In this document: one piece after another, positions 33,428 to 41,171 of the stretch
Position numbering within the stretch: position 1 is the stretch's first letter
How the letters are laid out: each line of letters opens with the position of its first letter
Assembly: GCF_000416965.1 (NCBI RefSeq)
Contig: NZ_ATCL01000022.1
Coordinates: 278,452 to 342,451, forward strand
Direction: 5' to 3'
DNA length: 64,000 nt
From: Exiguobacterium chiriqhucha RW-2
Lineage (GTDB): Bacteria > Bacillota > Bacilli > Exiguobacteriales > Exiguobacteriaceae
Notes under the pieces: generated by a model
Told to the model about the DNA's origin: nothing
What the model saw: only the letters and a program-made list of their open reading frames with translations
The model's database searches: none
Made by a program: the position numbers and the translations under genes

Positions 33428-33859
33428 TTATTGGACTTGCGTATACAACTTCTGCATATACTCGTTCACTTCATCGGCCGCTTGGAACATCATGAATGAA
33501 TGTTGCAAGATGATCTCTGGCGAGAAGCCGAGGTCGAGGTCGAGCGTCGAGGCGAGCGTGACATCACGGTCGCTGTCGAGCACGCAGCGGAAGTATTTGA
33601 ACTCTTGGTTGAACTCGTTCAAGGCGTTCAGAATCGGTAGGTCTTCGACGTAATCCGGTACGTGTGTGACCGTCGCGGCATACAGTTCCGCATCTGTCGT
33701 CTTTTTATTGAAGGCGATAATCATAACGGGCTGAGCCCCGGATTTAGTCGTTTCACGCGTCAAAAATGTGACATGCGTTTCAGTTTCGCTCTCTTTGAAC
33801 GTCATATTGCGTTCAGCGACGAGCGCTTTAAATGATTCTACTTTTTCTTCGAAGTTCAC
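33428..33859 (-). CDS. YbjN-domain protein
   Basis: 143 residues. GTG start at 33859, seven bases after AAGGGGGA. The pattern of strands followed by VEDLPILNALNEFNQEFKYFRCVLDSDRDVTLASTLDL and a final helix is that of YbjN-like proteins, which share the fold of type III secretion chaperones and have unknown roles. It lies 66 bases after cstR on the same strand and ends at a clear terminator, so it is probably cotranscribed with cstR. A role in sulfur stress is not implied by the sequence. Confidence 0.7.
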   Translation of the reverse strand: MNFEEKVESFKALVAERNMTFKESETETHVTFLTRETTKSGAQPVMIIAFNKKTTDAELYAATVTHVPDYVEDLPILNALNEFNQEFKYFRCVLDSDRDVTLASTLDLDLGFSPEIILQHSFMMFQAADEVNEYMQKLYTQVQ

Positions 33860-33925
33860 AAACAAGTCCCCCTTAAAAGTCGTTACTCTAACTTTCGCCC
33901 ATTTGCGGAGGGAAAGCAAGGGGAA

Positions 33926-34192
33926 CTAGCGTTTCATCAACATTTTGATGGCTTCTTCGACGGTTTCTGACGTATCTTCGCCATCTTGTTGGGCGGTGAT
34001 GATGCACTGCTCCAAGTTCTTCGCGACGATGATGGTCGAGGCGCGGTCAAGCGCTGATCGAGCCGCACTCAACTGTGTCACGACGTCACGGCACTCTTTC
34101 CCTTCTTCCATCATGCGGATGATGGCCCGGATTTGTCCTTCGACCCGTTTCATCCGGTTCAACACTTTTGCATCGTATTGATACTGTTCCAT
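33926..34192 (-). CDS. cstR: CsoR-family persulfide-sensing repressor CstR
   Basis: 88 residues, all-helical DUF156/CsoR fold: RMKRVEGQIRAIIRMMEEGKECRDVVTQLSAARSALDRAS. Cysteines at 34 and 63 are 29 residues apart, as in Staphylococcus CstR (31 and 60). The position of the CsoR copper-ligand His is Asn (AKNLEQC), which favours CstR over the copper sensor. Such proteins form di- to tetrasulfide bridges with persulfides and release DNA. It is divergent from the rhodanese/CoA-disulfide-reductase operon, which carries a matching operator. Start ATG at 34192 after GAGGTG. Confidence 0.9.
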   Translation of the reverse strand: MEQYQYDAKVLNRMKRVEGQIRAIIRMMEEGKECRDVVTQLSAARSALDRASTIIVAKNLEQCIITAQQDGEDTSETVEEAIKMLMKR

Positions 34193-34336
34193 TAGATTCA
34201 CCTCTATATTCAAATCGTTCAGTAACCCAACTATTTATTGTGTAGTCTCATCTTAATACGTGGGGGAGTATGTGTCGAGCAACAACGTTTGATGTGAAAA
34301 TTTTTCAAACGTTTACCGATTCGACAAACAAATCCC

Positions 34337-34365
34337 TTGCAATCAAATACCACAGGGGGTATATT
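34337..34365 (+). promoter_or_regulatory. Promoter with CstR operator in the spacer
   Basis: TTGCAA (34337-34342), 17-base spacer, TATATT (34360-34365). The spacer is almost filled by ATACCACAGGGGGTAT (34347-34362), an imperfect palindrome ATACC/GGTAT of the CsoR/CstR operator type. Bound CstR would block RNA polymerase. Drives the rhodanese and CDR fusion genes. Confidence 0.8.
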
Positions 34366-34478
34366 AATGACGTGGAAGCGATATGTTCAACGAATCACAA
34401 ACTTTCGTCGAACGCCCGCTACCAAGCTGACGAATAAATAAGTGAAATATTATAGATCAAAAGGATGGGTAAACAAAC

Positions 34479-34784
34479 ATGAAAGCATCTGCCTTGAAAC
34501 GTCAAATGGATTTTGAAGTACCAGTCAACATCGTCGACGTTCGTGAACGTGACGAGTTCCAAGAAGCGCACATTGCTGGCGCGACAAATTATCCGCTCTC
34601 CGAAATGTCGGAATGGATTGAGACGCTCAATCCTGAAGAAGAGTACATCGTCCTTTGTCGCTCAGGTGCTCGCAGCACGCAGGCGACTTGGCAAATGGAA
34701 GCGAAAGGTTATAAAGTGGTCAATATAGAAGATGGCTTGATGAGCTGGCCAGGTGAAGTCGTCAAAGGAGGAAATGCGCAATGA
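34479..34784 (+). CDS. Single-domain rhodanese (sulfurtransferase)
   Basis: 101 residues, one rhodanese domain: NIVDVRERDEFQEAHIAGA and the catalytic-cysteine loop VLCRSGARSTQ. It carries persulfide sulfur between thiols. Its stop overlaps the start of the downstream fusion by four bases, so the two are co-translated. In Staphylococcus the comparable CstR-regulated operon also contains rhodanese/TusA proteins. Ribosome binding site AAGGATGGG is a little distant from the ATG. Confidence 0.9.
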   Translation: MKASALKRQMDFEVPVNIVDVRERDEFQEAHIAGATNYPLSEMSEWIETLNPEEEYIVLCRSGARSTQATWQMEAKGYKVVNIEDGLMSWPGEVVKGGNAQ

Positions 34785-37249
34785 GTAAAAAAATCGTAAT
34801 CGTCGGTGGGGTCGCCGGTGGTGCTTCGGCAGCCGCCCGCCTTCGTCGCTTAAATGAAGAGAATCATATCGTCATGTTCGATCGGGGCGAGTATATCTCG
34901 TTCGCGAACTGTGGTCTTCCCTATTACATCGGTGACGTGATTCAAGACCGTCAAAAATTGCTCGTTCAAACCGTCGAAGGGATGAACAAGCGTTTCCAAC
35001 TCGACATCCGTAACTTGACGGAAGTGACGAAAATCAACCGTGCCGAGAAGACGGTGTCGGTGAAAAACGTCAAGACAGGTGAGACGTACGATGAGTCATA
35101 TGATGTGCTCGTCTTGTCACCAGGGGCGAAACCGATTCGTCCGAACATCCCTGGGATTGAAGAAGCAGAAGACATCTTCACGCTCCGTAACATCCCAGAT
35201 ACGGATAAAATCCGTAGCTACGTCGATGATAAAGCGCCAAAACACGCGACGGTCATCGGTGGCGGCTTCATTGGAATCGAAATGGCTGAAAACTTACGGG
35301 AGCGTGGCGTCGACGTCACGCTCGTCGAGATGGCCGATCAAGTCATGACACCGCTCGACCGCGAGATGGTCTCACCGGTTCACGAGCACATGCGCCTTCA
35401 CGGCGTCGATCTTCAGCTTTCTGACGGTGTCGACTCGTTCTCTGAGAAAGGGAAACGTGTCCACTTGAAGAGCGGTCGCGTCATCGAGACCGATATGGTC
35501 GTCTTATCAATCGGTGTCGTGCCCGAATCGTCGATTGCAACGGAAGCAGGTCTTGAGACAGGTATTCGTGGCGCCATCCGCGTCAACGAGAAGATGCTCA
35601 CGTCAGACCCGAACATCTACGCGATTGGTGACGCCGTCGAAGTGCTCGATTATATCTTTAAAGAGCCGACGGTTGTTCCACTTGCATGGCCGGCCAACCG
35701 CCAAGGTCGTCTTGTCGCCGATATCATCAACGGTCGTGACGTTAAATACAACGGAACGATGGGGACTGGGATTGCCAAAGTATTCGATATGACCGTCGCC
35801 TCGACAGGTTGGAACGAGAAGCGTTTGACAGCGGCCGGTAAAGAGTTCGAAGCCGTCCACGTGCACCCGGGTTCACATGCGGGTTATTACCCAGGATCGA
35901 CACCCGTATCACTCAAACTCTTGTTCCATCCGACGACAGGTGAAATCTACGGCGCGCAAGGCGTGGGGATGAACGGCGTCGATAAACGGATCGATGTGAT
36001 TGCGACAGCGATGAAAGGTGGCTTGACGGTCCTTGACCTTCCAGACCTTGAACTCAGCTACGCACCACCGTTCAGCTCAGCGAAAGATCCGGTCAACATG
36101 ATCGGTTACGTCGCGTCGAACGTCGTCCTCGGCGATAACGAAGTCGTGCACTGGAACGAGATTGACGAGTTGGTCCAAAACGGCGCGACATTGCTCGACG
36201 TCCGTGACGAGTCAGAACATGAACTTGGCAAAATTCCTGGTTCAATCAACGTTCCGCTCAACTCGCTACGCGATCACTTGGACAACTACAGCAAAGACGA
36301 AACGATTTATGTGACATGCCAAGTCGGACTTCGCGGATATCTCGCATCCCGCATCTTGCGTCAAAACGGATTCAAGGTTAAAAACTTGAGCGGTGGCTAC
36401 AAGACGTGGTCACAAGTAAAACGCGATTTCGATGCCATCGAGGCAGACGCATCGGCAGCAAATGAGACTGCCGCAACAGCAACGGAGGAGGCACCACCAG
36501 TAATGATGAATGAACCAATCGGGGAACCGATTTTCCTAGATACGTGCGGTCTGCAATGCCCGGGACCAATCTTAGAAGTCAATAAAAAAGTAGCCGAACT
36601 CGGCGAAGGCGAGACGCTCCGCGTCCTCGCAAGTGATCCTGGCTTCTTTGCGGACATCGAAGCATGGGCGAAGAAAACGGGCAACAAGCTCGTCTCGAAA
36701 CAATTTGTGAACGGTCGCGTCGAAGCCGTCCTTCAAAAAGGCCAAGGCCCTGCAGCCGTCCAAGCGGGCGCACCGGCAGGCGACGGCGCATCGATGGTCG
36801 TGTTCAGTGGAGACCTCGACCGTGCACTCGCATCGTTCATCATCGCGCAAGGTGCAGCGGCAATGGGTAAAGACGTCACGATGTTCTTCACGTTCTGGGG
36901 ACTCAACGTCATCCGTAAACCAGATGCACCAGAAGTGAAAAAGCAAGGCCTCGAGAAGATGTTCGGCATGATGATGCCATCTCATGCAGGTGAGCTTCCG
37001 CTCTCGAACATGAACTTCGGTGGCGTTGGTCAGAAGATGATGAAGAAAGTGATGAGCGACAAAAATGTCCCGTCACTCGATCAAATGATTAAATCGGCTC
37101 AAGAGGCAGGCGTCAAAATGGTCGCTTGTACGATGTCGATGGACGTCATGGGAATTAAAGAAGAAGAGTTAATCGACGGCATCGATCTCGGTGGTGTGGC
37201 AGCATACCTCGGGGCAGCCGAAGGTGGTAACTTGAACCTCTTTATCTAA
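34781..37249 (+). CDS. CoA-disulfide/persulfide reductase fused to rhodanese, TusA and DsrE domains
   Basis: 822 residues, four modules. (1) About 1-445: flavin reductase of the CoADR type with one redox cysteine in SFANCGLPYYIGD (Cys44), FAD motif VGGVAGGASAAARLRRL, and NAD(P)H motif VIGGGFIGIEMAENL. (2) About 455-550: rhodanese with VTCQVGLRG (Cys513). (3) About 575-645: TusA-like LDTCGLQCPGPILEVNKK (Cys589, Cys593). (4) About 665-822: DsrE/DsrF-like, with Cys783 in VACTMSMDVMG. All transfer cysteines are present, so persulfide could pass between domains of one chain and be reduced with NAD(P)H. A Thr/Ala/Glu-rich linker precedes TusA. Under CstR control. Confidence 0.92.
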   Translation: MSKKIVIVGGVAGGASAAARLRRLNEENHIVMFDRGEYISFANCGLPYYIGDVIQDRQKLLVQTVEGMNKRFQLDIRNLTEVTKINRAEKTVSVKNVKTGETYDESYDVLVLSPGAKPIRPNIPGIEEAEDIFTLRNIPDTDKIRSYVDDKAPKHATVIGGGFIGIEMAENLRERGVDVTLVEMADQVMTPLDREMVSPVHEHMRLHGVDLQLSDGVDSFSEKGKRVHLKSGRVIETDMVVLSIGVVPESSIATEAGLETGIRGAIRVNEKMLTSDPNIYAIGDAVEVLDYIFKEPTVVPLAWPANRQGRLVADIINGRDVKYNGTMGTGIAKVFDMTVASTGWNEKRLTAAGKEFEAVHVHPGSHAGYYPGSTPVSLKLLFHPTTGEIYGAQGVGMNGVDKRIDVIATAMKGGLTVLDLPDLELSYAPPFSSAKDPVNMIGYVASNVVLGDNEVVHWNEIDELVQNGATLLDVRDESEHELGKIPGSINVPLNSLRDHLDNYSKDETIYVTCQVGLRGYLASRILRQNGFKVKNLSGGYKTWSQVKRDFDAIEADASAANETAATATEEAPPVMMNEPIGEPIFLDTCGLQCPGPILEVNKKVAELGEGETLRVLASDPGFFADIEAWAKKTGNKLVSKQFVNGRVEAVLQKGQGPAAVQAGAPAGDGASMVVFSGDLDRALASFIIAQGAAAMGKDVTMFFTFWGLNVIRKPDAPEVKKQGLEKMFGMMMPSHAGELPLSNMNFGGVGQKMMKKVMSDKNVPSLDQMIKSAQEAGVKMVACTMSMDVMGIKEEELIDGIDLGGVAAYLGAAEGGNLNLFI

Positions 37250-37265
37250 TCAAATGAGATAATCT

Positions 37266-37300
37266 AGTCGACCGGTCACGTGACCGGTCGCTTTTTTGTT
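37266..37300 (+). terminator. Terminator of the CstR-controlled operon
   Basis: GACCGGTC/GACCGGTC hairpin with ACGT loop, then GC and a T-run. Confidence 0.88.
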
Positions 37301-37334
37301 GTTCGACACCGAAAATGAAAATTGTCGAAAAAGA

Positions 37335-37363
37335 TTGCATTTTTTTAACGTTTTTCCTATAAT
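37335..37363 (+). promoter_or_regulatory. Promoter of alanine symporter gene
   Basis: TTGCAT, 17-base spacer, TATAAT; start near 37370, leaving a leader of about 60 bases. Confidence 0.7.
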
Positions 37364-37430
37364 TCTACTCATGTAAAGAAAGTTGACATAACTTTTTCTT
37401 ATAACTTACACATACACGGAGGATTTAAAG

Positions 37431-38873
37431 ATGGAGAAATTCGTAGAAGATCTCGTTACAAACGCCAACGACCTGCTCTGGTCGTCAGTGCTAATCGTTG
37501 TCCTTGTCGCCTTAGGTTTGTATTTCACCGTTCGCATGGGGTTCGTCCAGTTCCGGATGTTGCCTGAAATGTTCCGCCTCTTGTTCAAAGACGGCATGAA
37601 GCGTGAAAAAGGCCAAGTCTCGTCATTCCAAGCGTTCGCCATCGGGACGGCTGCACGCGTCGGGACCGGGAACATTGCCGGTGTCGCGACTGCCATCGCG
37701 CTCGGAGGCCCGGGAGCCGTCTTTTGGATGTGGCTGATCGCGCTCATCGGATCGGCTTCGGCATTCGTCGAAAGTACGCTCGCGCAAGTATATAAAATTC
37801 GCGACGGTCGCACATGGCGCGGTGGTCCGGCTTACTATATGGAACGTGCGCTCGGTCAGCGCTGGCTCGGGATTTTATTCGCCATCTTGATCACGTTCTC
37901 GTTCGGCTTCGCCTTCAACTCGGTTCAATCGAACACGATTTCGTTGTCAGTCAGCAACCAGTTCGGGATTAGCACGACGACAGTCGGTCTCGTCTTGGCT
38001 GTCGTGACAGCCATCGTCATCTTCGGCGGGATTCAATCAATCGCCGTGCTCTCGAGTATCATCGTGCCGATTATGGCTGGCGGTTACATCTTGCTCGCCG
38101 GGTGGGTCATGATTTCGAACGCCTCATTGTTGCCGGAAGTCTTCGGCTTGATTTTCTCAGAAGGAATCTTTGGACTTCAACAATTGTTCGGTGGTGCCAT
38201 CGGAGCGATGGTGCTCCAAGGAATCCGACGCGGTCTCTTCTCGAACGAAGCGGGGATGGGTTCAGCCCCGAACGCAGCGGCGACTGCTGAAGTATCGCAT
38301 CCGGTCAAACAAGGATTGATTCAATCGTTCAGCGTCTTCGTCGACACGCTTCTCGTCTGTACGTCGACAGCGATGATTATCCTGTTGTCAGGTGTCGCTG
38401 GTTCAGAGTCGTTCGCAGGTGTCGAATTGACACAAGCAGCGCTCACAGCAGAGATTGGTCCGATGGCGACATCGTTCCTCACGATCGCGATTTTCTTATT
38501 CGCGTTCAGCTCGATTCTTGGAAACTACTACTATGGTGAGACGAACATCCAGTTCATCTCGGATAAAAAGATTTACGTCACACTCTACCGCATCGGTGTC
38601 GTCGGCATGGTCCTCTTTGGAGCCGTCCGTTCGGCCGGTCTCGTCTGGTCAATCGCGGACGTGTTCATGGGTCTCATGGCACTCGTCAACTTGTATGCGA
38701 TTTTCCGTCTCGCAAAAGTTGCCCGTCTCGTCCTCGACGATTACTTGGAGCAACGCCGTCAAGGTGAAGATCCGGTCTTCTACGCCGATTCGATTGAAGA
38801 TCTGCCAGGTCGCGAGTACATCGAAGCTTGGGAATCAGAAGAAGAAGTCAAAACAGGCACGATCCGTTCATAA
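37431..38873 (+). CDS. Sodium:alanine (amino acid) symporter, AGCS family
   Basis: 480 residues, about 10-11 TM helices, Na+-coupled uptake of alanine or glycine (AlsT/DagA/GlyP type). Family marks: GQVSSFQAFAIGTAARVGTGNIAGVATAIALGGPGA near residue 60, GAIGAMVLQGIRRGLFSNEAGMGSAPNAAATA, and FSSILGNYYYGETNIQF. Ribosome binding site GGAGG. Monocistronic. Alanine uptake would feed Ald (14 kb) and Alr (58 kb), though no shared regulation is visible. Confidence 0.93.
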   Translation: MEKFVEDLVTNANDLLWSSVLIVVLVALGLYFTVRMGFVQFRMLPEMFRLLFKDGMKREKGQVSSFQAFAIGTAARVGTGNIAGVATAIALGGPGAVFWMWLIALIGSASAFVESTLAQVYKIRDGRTWRGGPAYYMERALGQRWLGILFAILITFSFGFAFNSVQSNTISLSVSNQFGISTTTVGLVLAVVTAIVIFGGIQSIAVLSSIIVPIMAGGYILLAGWVMISNASLLPEVFGLIFSEGIFGLQQLFGGAIGAMVLQGIRRGLFSNEAGMGSAPNAAATAEVSHPVKQGLIQSFSVFVDTLLVCTSTAMIILLSGVAGSESFAGVELTQAALTAEIGPMATSFLTIAIFLFAFSSILGNYYYGETNIQFISDKKIYVTLYRIGVVGMVLFGAVRSAGLVWSIADVFMGLMALVNLYAIFRLAKVARLVLDDYLEQRRQGEDPVFYADSIEDLPGREYIEAWESEEEVKTGTIRS

Positions 38874-38881
38874 ACGACAAA

Positions 38882-38912
38882 CCGTCTACGAAAGCGCGTA
38901 GACGGTTTTTTT
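38882..38912 (+). terminator. Terminator
   Basis: AACCGTCTACG/CGTAGACGGTT hairpin with seven T. Confidence 0.9.
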
Positions 38913-38954
38913 GCGCCCGAAAGATGGGTAAACTGAAGAAAAGGGGGGCGTTCA

Positions 38955-39413
38955 ATGATGGAGACGACACACTATATACGCATTTCCCCGGAAGTATGGG
39001 TCTCGTTCGGCCAAGACCCGGAAATGATTTTAGATTGGCTGCTGCACGTGCACAGTCAACAACGTGACACGTATGAGACGTTGACGCTCCCTAGGATTGA
39101 ACGCTTCCAAAAGATTCTCGGACAAATCGAGATTTATATCGATGGGGATGACACGTATAACTTAGAGATGGCCGTCATCGGGGAAGAGTTGATCGTCAAT
39201 GAGAAGCAGGCGGTCGTTGTCGGGATTTTGACGCCGCAGCTCCTCCATATCGTCAAAGATGCGATGAACGCGTTCACGAAAGAGGATGTGGCCGATATGG
39301 CGTTCGTCGACCATGACGGGTTCGATGACGTTTGGCTCAAATGGACGCTGTTGAAACGATTCTGTGAAGAGGCGAGTGAGCGGGATGAGCTCGTGTTGAT
39401 TTACTATGAATGA
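38955..39413 (+). CDS. Hypothetical protein
   Basis: 152 acidic residues, soluble. Mixed helix and strand: ISPEVWVSFGQDPEMILDWLLHVH, EIYIDGDDTYNLEMAVIGEEL, GFDDVWLKWTLLKRFCEEASE. There is a slight resemblance to DUF1877 (YfbM-like) proteins, not enough to assign. Ribosome binding site AAGGGGGG six bases before the ATG. A sigma-B-like sequence lies just upstream. Confidence 0.62.
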   Translation: MMETTHYIRISPEVWVSFGQDPEMILDWLLHVHSQQRDTYETLTLPRIERFQKILGQIEIYIDGDDTYNLEMAVIGEELIVNEKQAVVVGILTPQLLHIVKDAMNAFTKEDVADMAFVDHDGFDDVWLKWTLLKRFCEEASERDELVLIYYE

Positions 39414-39478
39414 ACAGGCTATGAAAACATCTTGAAAATTGGTAAACTATTACAAATGGTTTATCAAGGAGTGGACCT

Positions 39479-39931
39479 ATGCTTGATTTCTTTGCCCAAA
39501 TGACGTTTGTCATCGGTATCTTAAGCCCAATCTTCGCGTATCGGGCAGATCAGAAAAATGTAGGTCGAATCAATCTCGTCACCGTGTTTGCATTTTTGAT
39601 TATATGGTTTTACGTCATCTCGACGGGTCCAGCCTATAATCATCCGATTTCGATGCTCTTCTACGCTTTGATTGTAGTGAACTGTGGCTTCGCCATAGGG
39701 AATAGTGTGCTCTTCCTACGCGAACGCAATCCATTGCTGAGTTTGAAGAAGCTGCTCGCGACGCTTCTCTGTTTGACGGTGCTCTGTTTCGTGTTCATTG
39801 AACTGATGTACCCGACGAACGTGATGAGCGATACGCTTCTTCAAACAGTGATGCTGACGGTGCCGATTTTCGTATGCGGCGTCATTTGGGCGAGGCTTCG
39901 ACAAATCGACCGGGAACCAGAACACACATAA
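39479..39931 (+). CDS. Hypothetical four-TM membrane protein
   Basis: 150 residues with four TM helices (FAQMTFVIGILSPIFAY, LVTVFAFLIIWFYVIS, ISMLFYALIVVNCGFAIGNSVLF, LLATLLCLTVLCFVFIELMY and a fifth possible helix TVMLTVPIFVCGVIWARL). No family recognised. Ribosome binding site AAGGAGTGG. Shares a terminator with the convergent zinc-binding lipoprotein gene. Confidence 0.65.
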   Translation: MLDFFAQMTFVIGILSPIFAYRADQKNVGRINLVTVFAFLIIWFYVISTGPAYNHPISMLFYALIVVNCGFAIGNSVLFLRERNPLLSLKKLLATLLCLTVLCFVFIELMYPTNVMSDTLLQTVMLTVPIFVCGVIWARLRQIDREPEHT

Positions 39932-39970
39932 ACAGCTCGACGCCAACGCGCCGAGCTGTTTTTTTTTTGA
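39932..39970. terminator. Bidirectional terminator
   Basis: AACAGCTCGACGCC/GCGCCGAGCTGTT hairpin followed by a long T-run. Confidence 0.85.
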
Positions 39971-39975
39971 GACTC

Positions 39976-40998
39976 TTATTTCAATGCCGTCTCAAGCGCT
40001 TTGACGTTCTCGCGCATGAGGTCGAAGTAAGTCTTATCCATTTGCTCTTTCGTGACCGATTCCAAGTTGTAAATCGTCACCGTCTCCGCACCGATCTCGT
40101 TTTGAACGACCTGGGCGACTTTTGGTGTCACCGTGTCTTCGAAAGCGATGTGCGTCAAGTCGTGGAGTTGCGCCTCTTCGATGACGCGCTTCAACGCTTG
40201 TTGCGACGGTTCTTCTGAAGGTGTGAGACCCGTGATCGGGAGTTGGTCAAAGCCGTAGCGCTCCGCCAAGTAGCCGTAAGCCGCATGTGTCACGAGCAAC
40301 TCAGACTTCGAGCCGCCATCGACTGCTGCTTGTAGTTCGCCATCTAACGTCGTAGCTTCTTCTTTGAAGGCGCTTAAACGATCCGCGAACTCATCTTTAT
40401 AGTCCGGTGCCTGTTCGCTGAAGGCTGCTTCGACAGCTTCCGCCATCGAGACGGCATTCATTGGGTCGAGCCAGACGTGTGGGTCGTATTGGCCGTGGTT
40501 ATGCCCGTCATCTTCGCTATGCCCGGCTTCTTCCTCGGCATGAGCGTCTTCCTCATGTCCGTGCTCGTCTTCACTATGCTCGTCTTCACTATGCTCATCC
40601 TCGCCATGGACGTGGACCGTGTCTTCTGCCGAAAGGAGCGTGGCATCTTCGGCCGTTTTCACGAACGTGACGTTCTCATTGGCCAAGCTCTTTTCCATCG
40701 ACTCGACATATGGCTCGAGATCATGGCCGACCGTCAAGAACAAGTCCGCCTCGGCGATATCGGTCATCTGTTTCGAGGTCGGCTCGTACGTATGAGGATC
40801 AGCGCCAGGCGGGATGACCATCTCGACGCGGACACGGTCGCCTCCAATTTCCTCGGCGAACGATTTCAAGGCGAACGTTGACGCATAGACGGTCAACTGG
40901 TCACTCGTTTCCTCCGTCGCACCGCTCTCTTGATTACTGGCACATCCACCTAATAAAAGTGTGCCGGCAGCGGCAACACCCAATAACTTCTTATTCAT
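39976..40998 (-). CDS. Zinc ABC transporter substrate-binding lipoprotein (ZnuA/AdcA-like)
   Basis: 340 residues. Lipoprotein signal peptide with lipobox LLLGGC (Cys about 19). ZnuA/TroA-like fold with metal-ligand histidines in PPGADPHTYEPTS, QYDPHVWLDPMNAV, LLVTHAAYGYL and a C-terminal acidic ligand region. A long His/Asp/Glu-rich loop (HVHGEDEHSEDEHSEDEHGHE) lies before the second ligand, typical of zinc-specific members. Start ATG at 40998, eight bases after AGGTGG. It is alone in its transcription unit; the permease and ATPase genes must be elsewhere. Preceded by a Zur-like box. Confidence 0.92.
   Translation of the reverse strand: MNKKLLGVAAAGTLLLGGCASNQESGATEETSDQLTVYASTFALKSFAEEIGGDRVRVEMVIPPGADPHTYEPTSKQMTDIAEADLFLTVGHDLEPYVESMEKSLANENVTFVKTAEDATLLSAEDTVHVHGEDEHSEDEHSEDEHGHEEDAHAEEEAGHSEDDGHNHGQYDPHVWLDPMNAVSMAEAVEAAFSEQAPDYKDEFADRLSAFKEEATTLDGELQAAVDGGSKSELLVTHAAYGYLAERYGFDQLPITGLTPSEEPSQQALKRVIEEAQLHDLTHIAFEDTVTPKVAQVVQNEIGAETVTIYNLESVTKEQMDKTYFDLMRENVKALETALK
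40563..40600 (-). repeat. 15-bp tandem repeat coding for EDEHS
   Basis: Two exact 15-bp units and a partial third inside the His-rich loop of the zinc-binding lipoprotein; in frame, so unit number could vary without breaking the gene. Confidence 0.75.
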
Positions 40999-41034
40999 GA
41001 ACTCTTCCACCTGTCCTCTCTATGTGAATCCTTT

Positions 41035-41055
41035 AAATCGTAACCGTTACGTTCT
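41035..41055 (-). promoter_or_regulatory. Zur-like box
   Basis: AAATCGTAACCGTTACGTTCT contains the perfect inverted repeat CGTAAC-C-GTTACG and closely resembles the Bacillus Zur box (TCGTAATnATTACGA). It lies just downstream of the start site, so bound Zur would block expression of the zinc-binding lipoprotein when zinc is plentiful. Confidence 0.78.
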
Positions 41056-41070
41056 GTGACTGCGAGTTAT

Positions 41071-41099
41071 ATTATAGGTGGCGAATCCGTGCACGTCAA
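41071..41099 (-). promoter_or_regulatory. Promoter of zinc-binding lipoprotein gene
   Basis: On the minus strand TTGACG, 17-base spacer, TATAAT. Confidence 0.8.
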
Positions 41100-41171
41100 G
41101 TCCGACTTCAGATGGATGGTTTTTCGAGAAAAAGGGAATATGATTAAAAAAAGAACGAGGAGTGGATGTAT

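Noticed and set aside
34367..34441. 24-codon open frame in the CstR-controlled leader
   Set aside because: Its ATG lies upstream of the expected transcript start and has no ribosome binding site, so it is unlikely to be a leader peptide.
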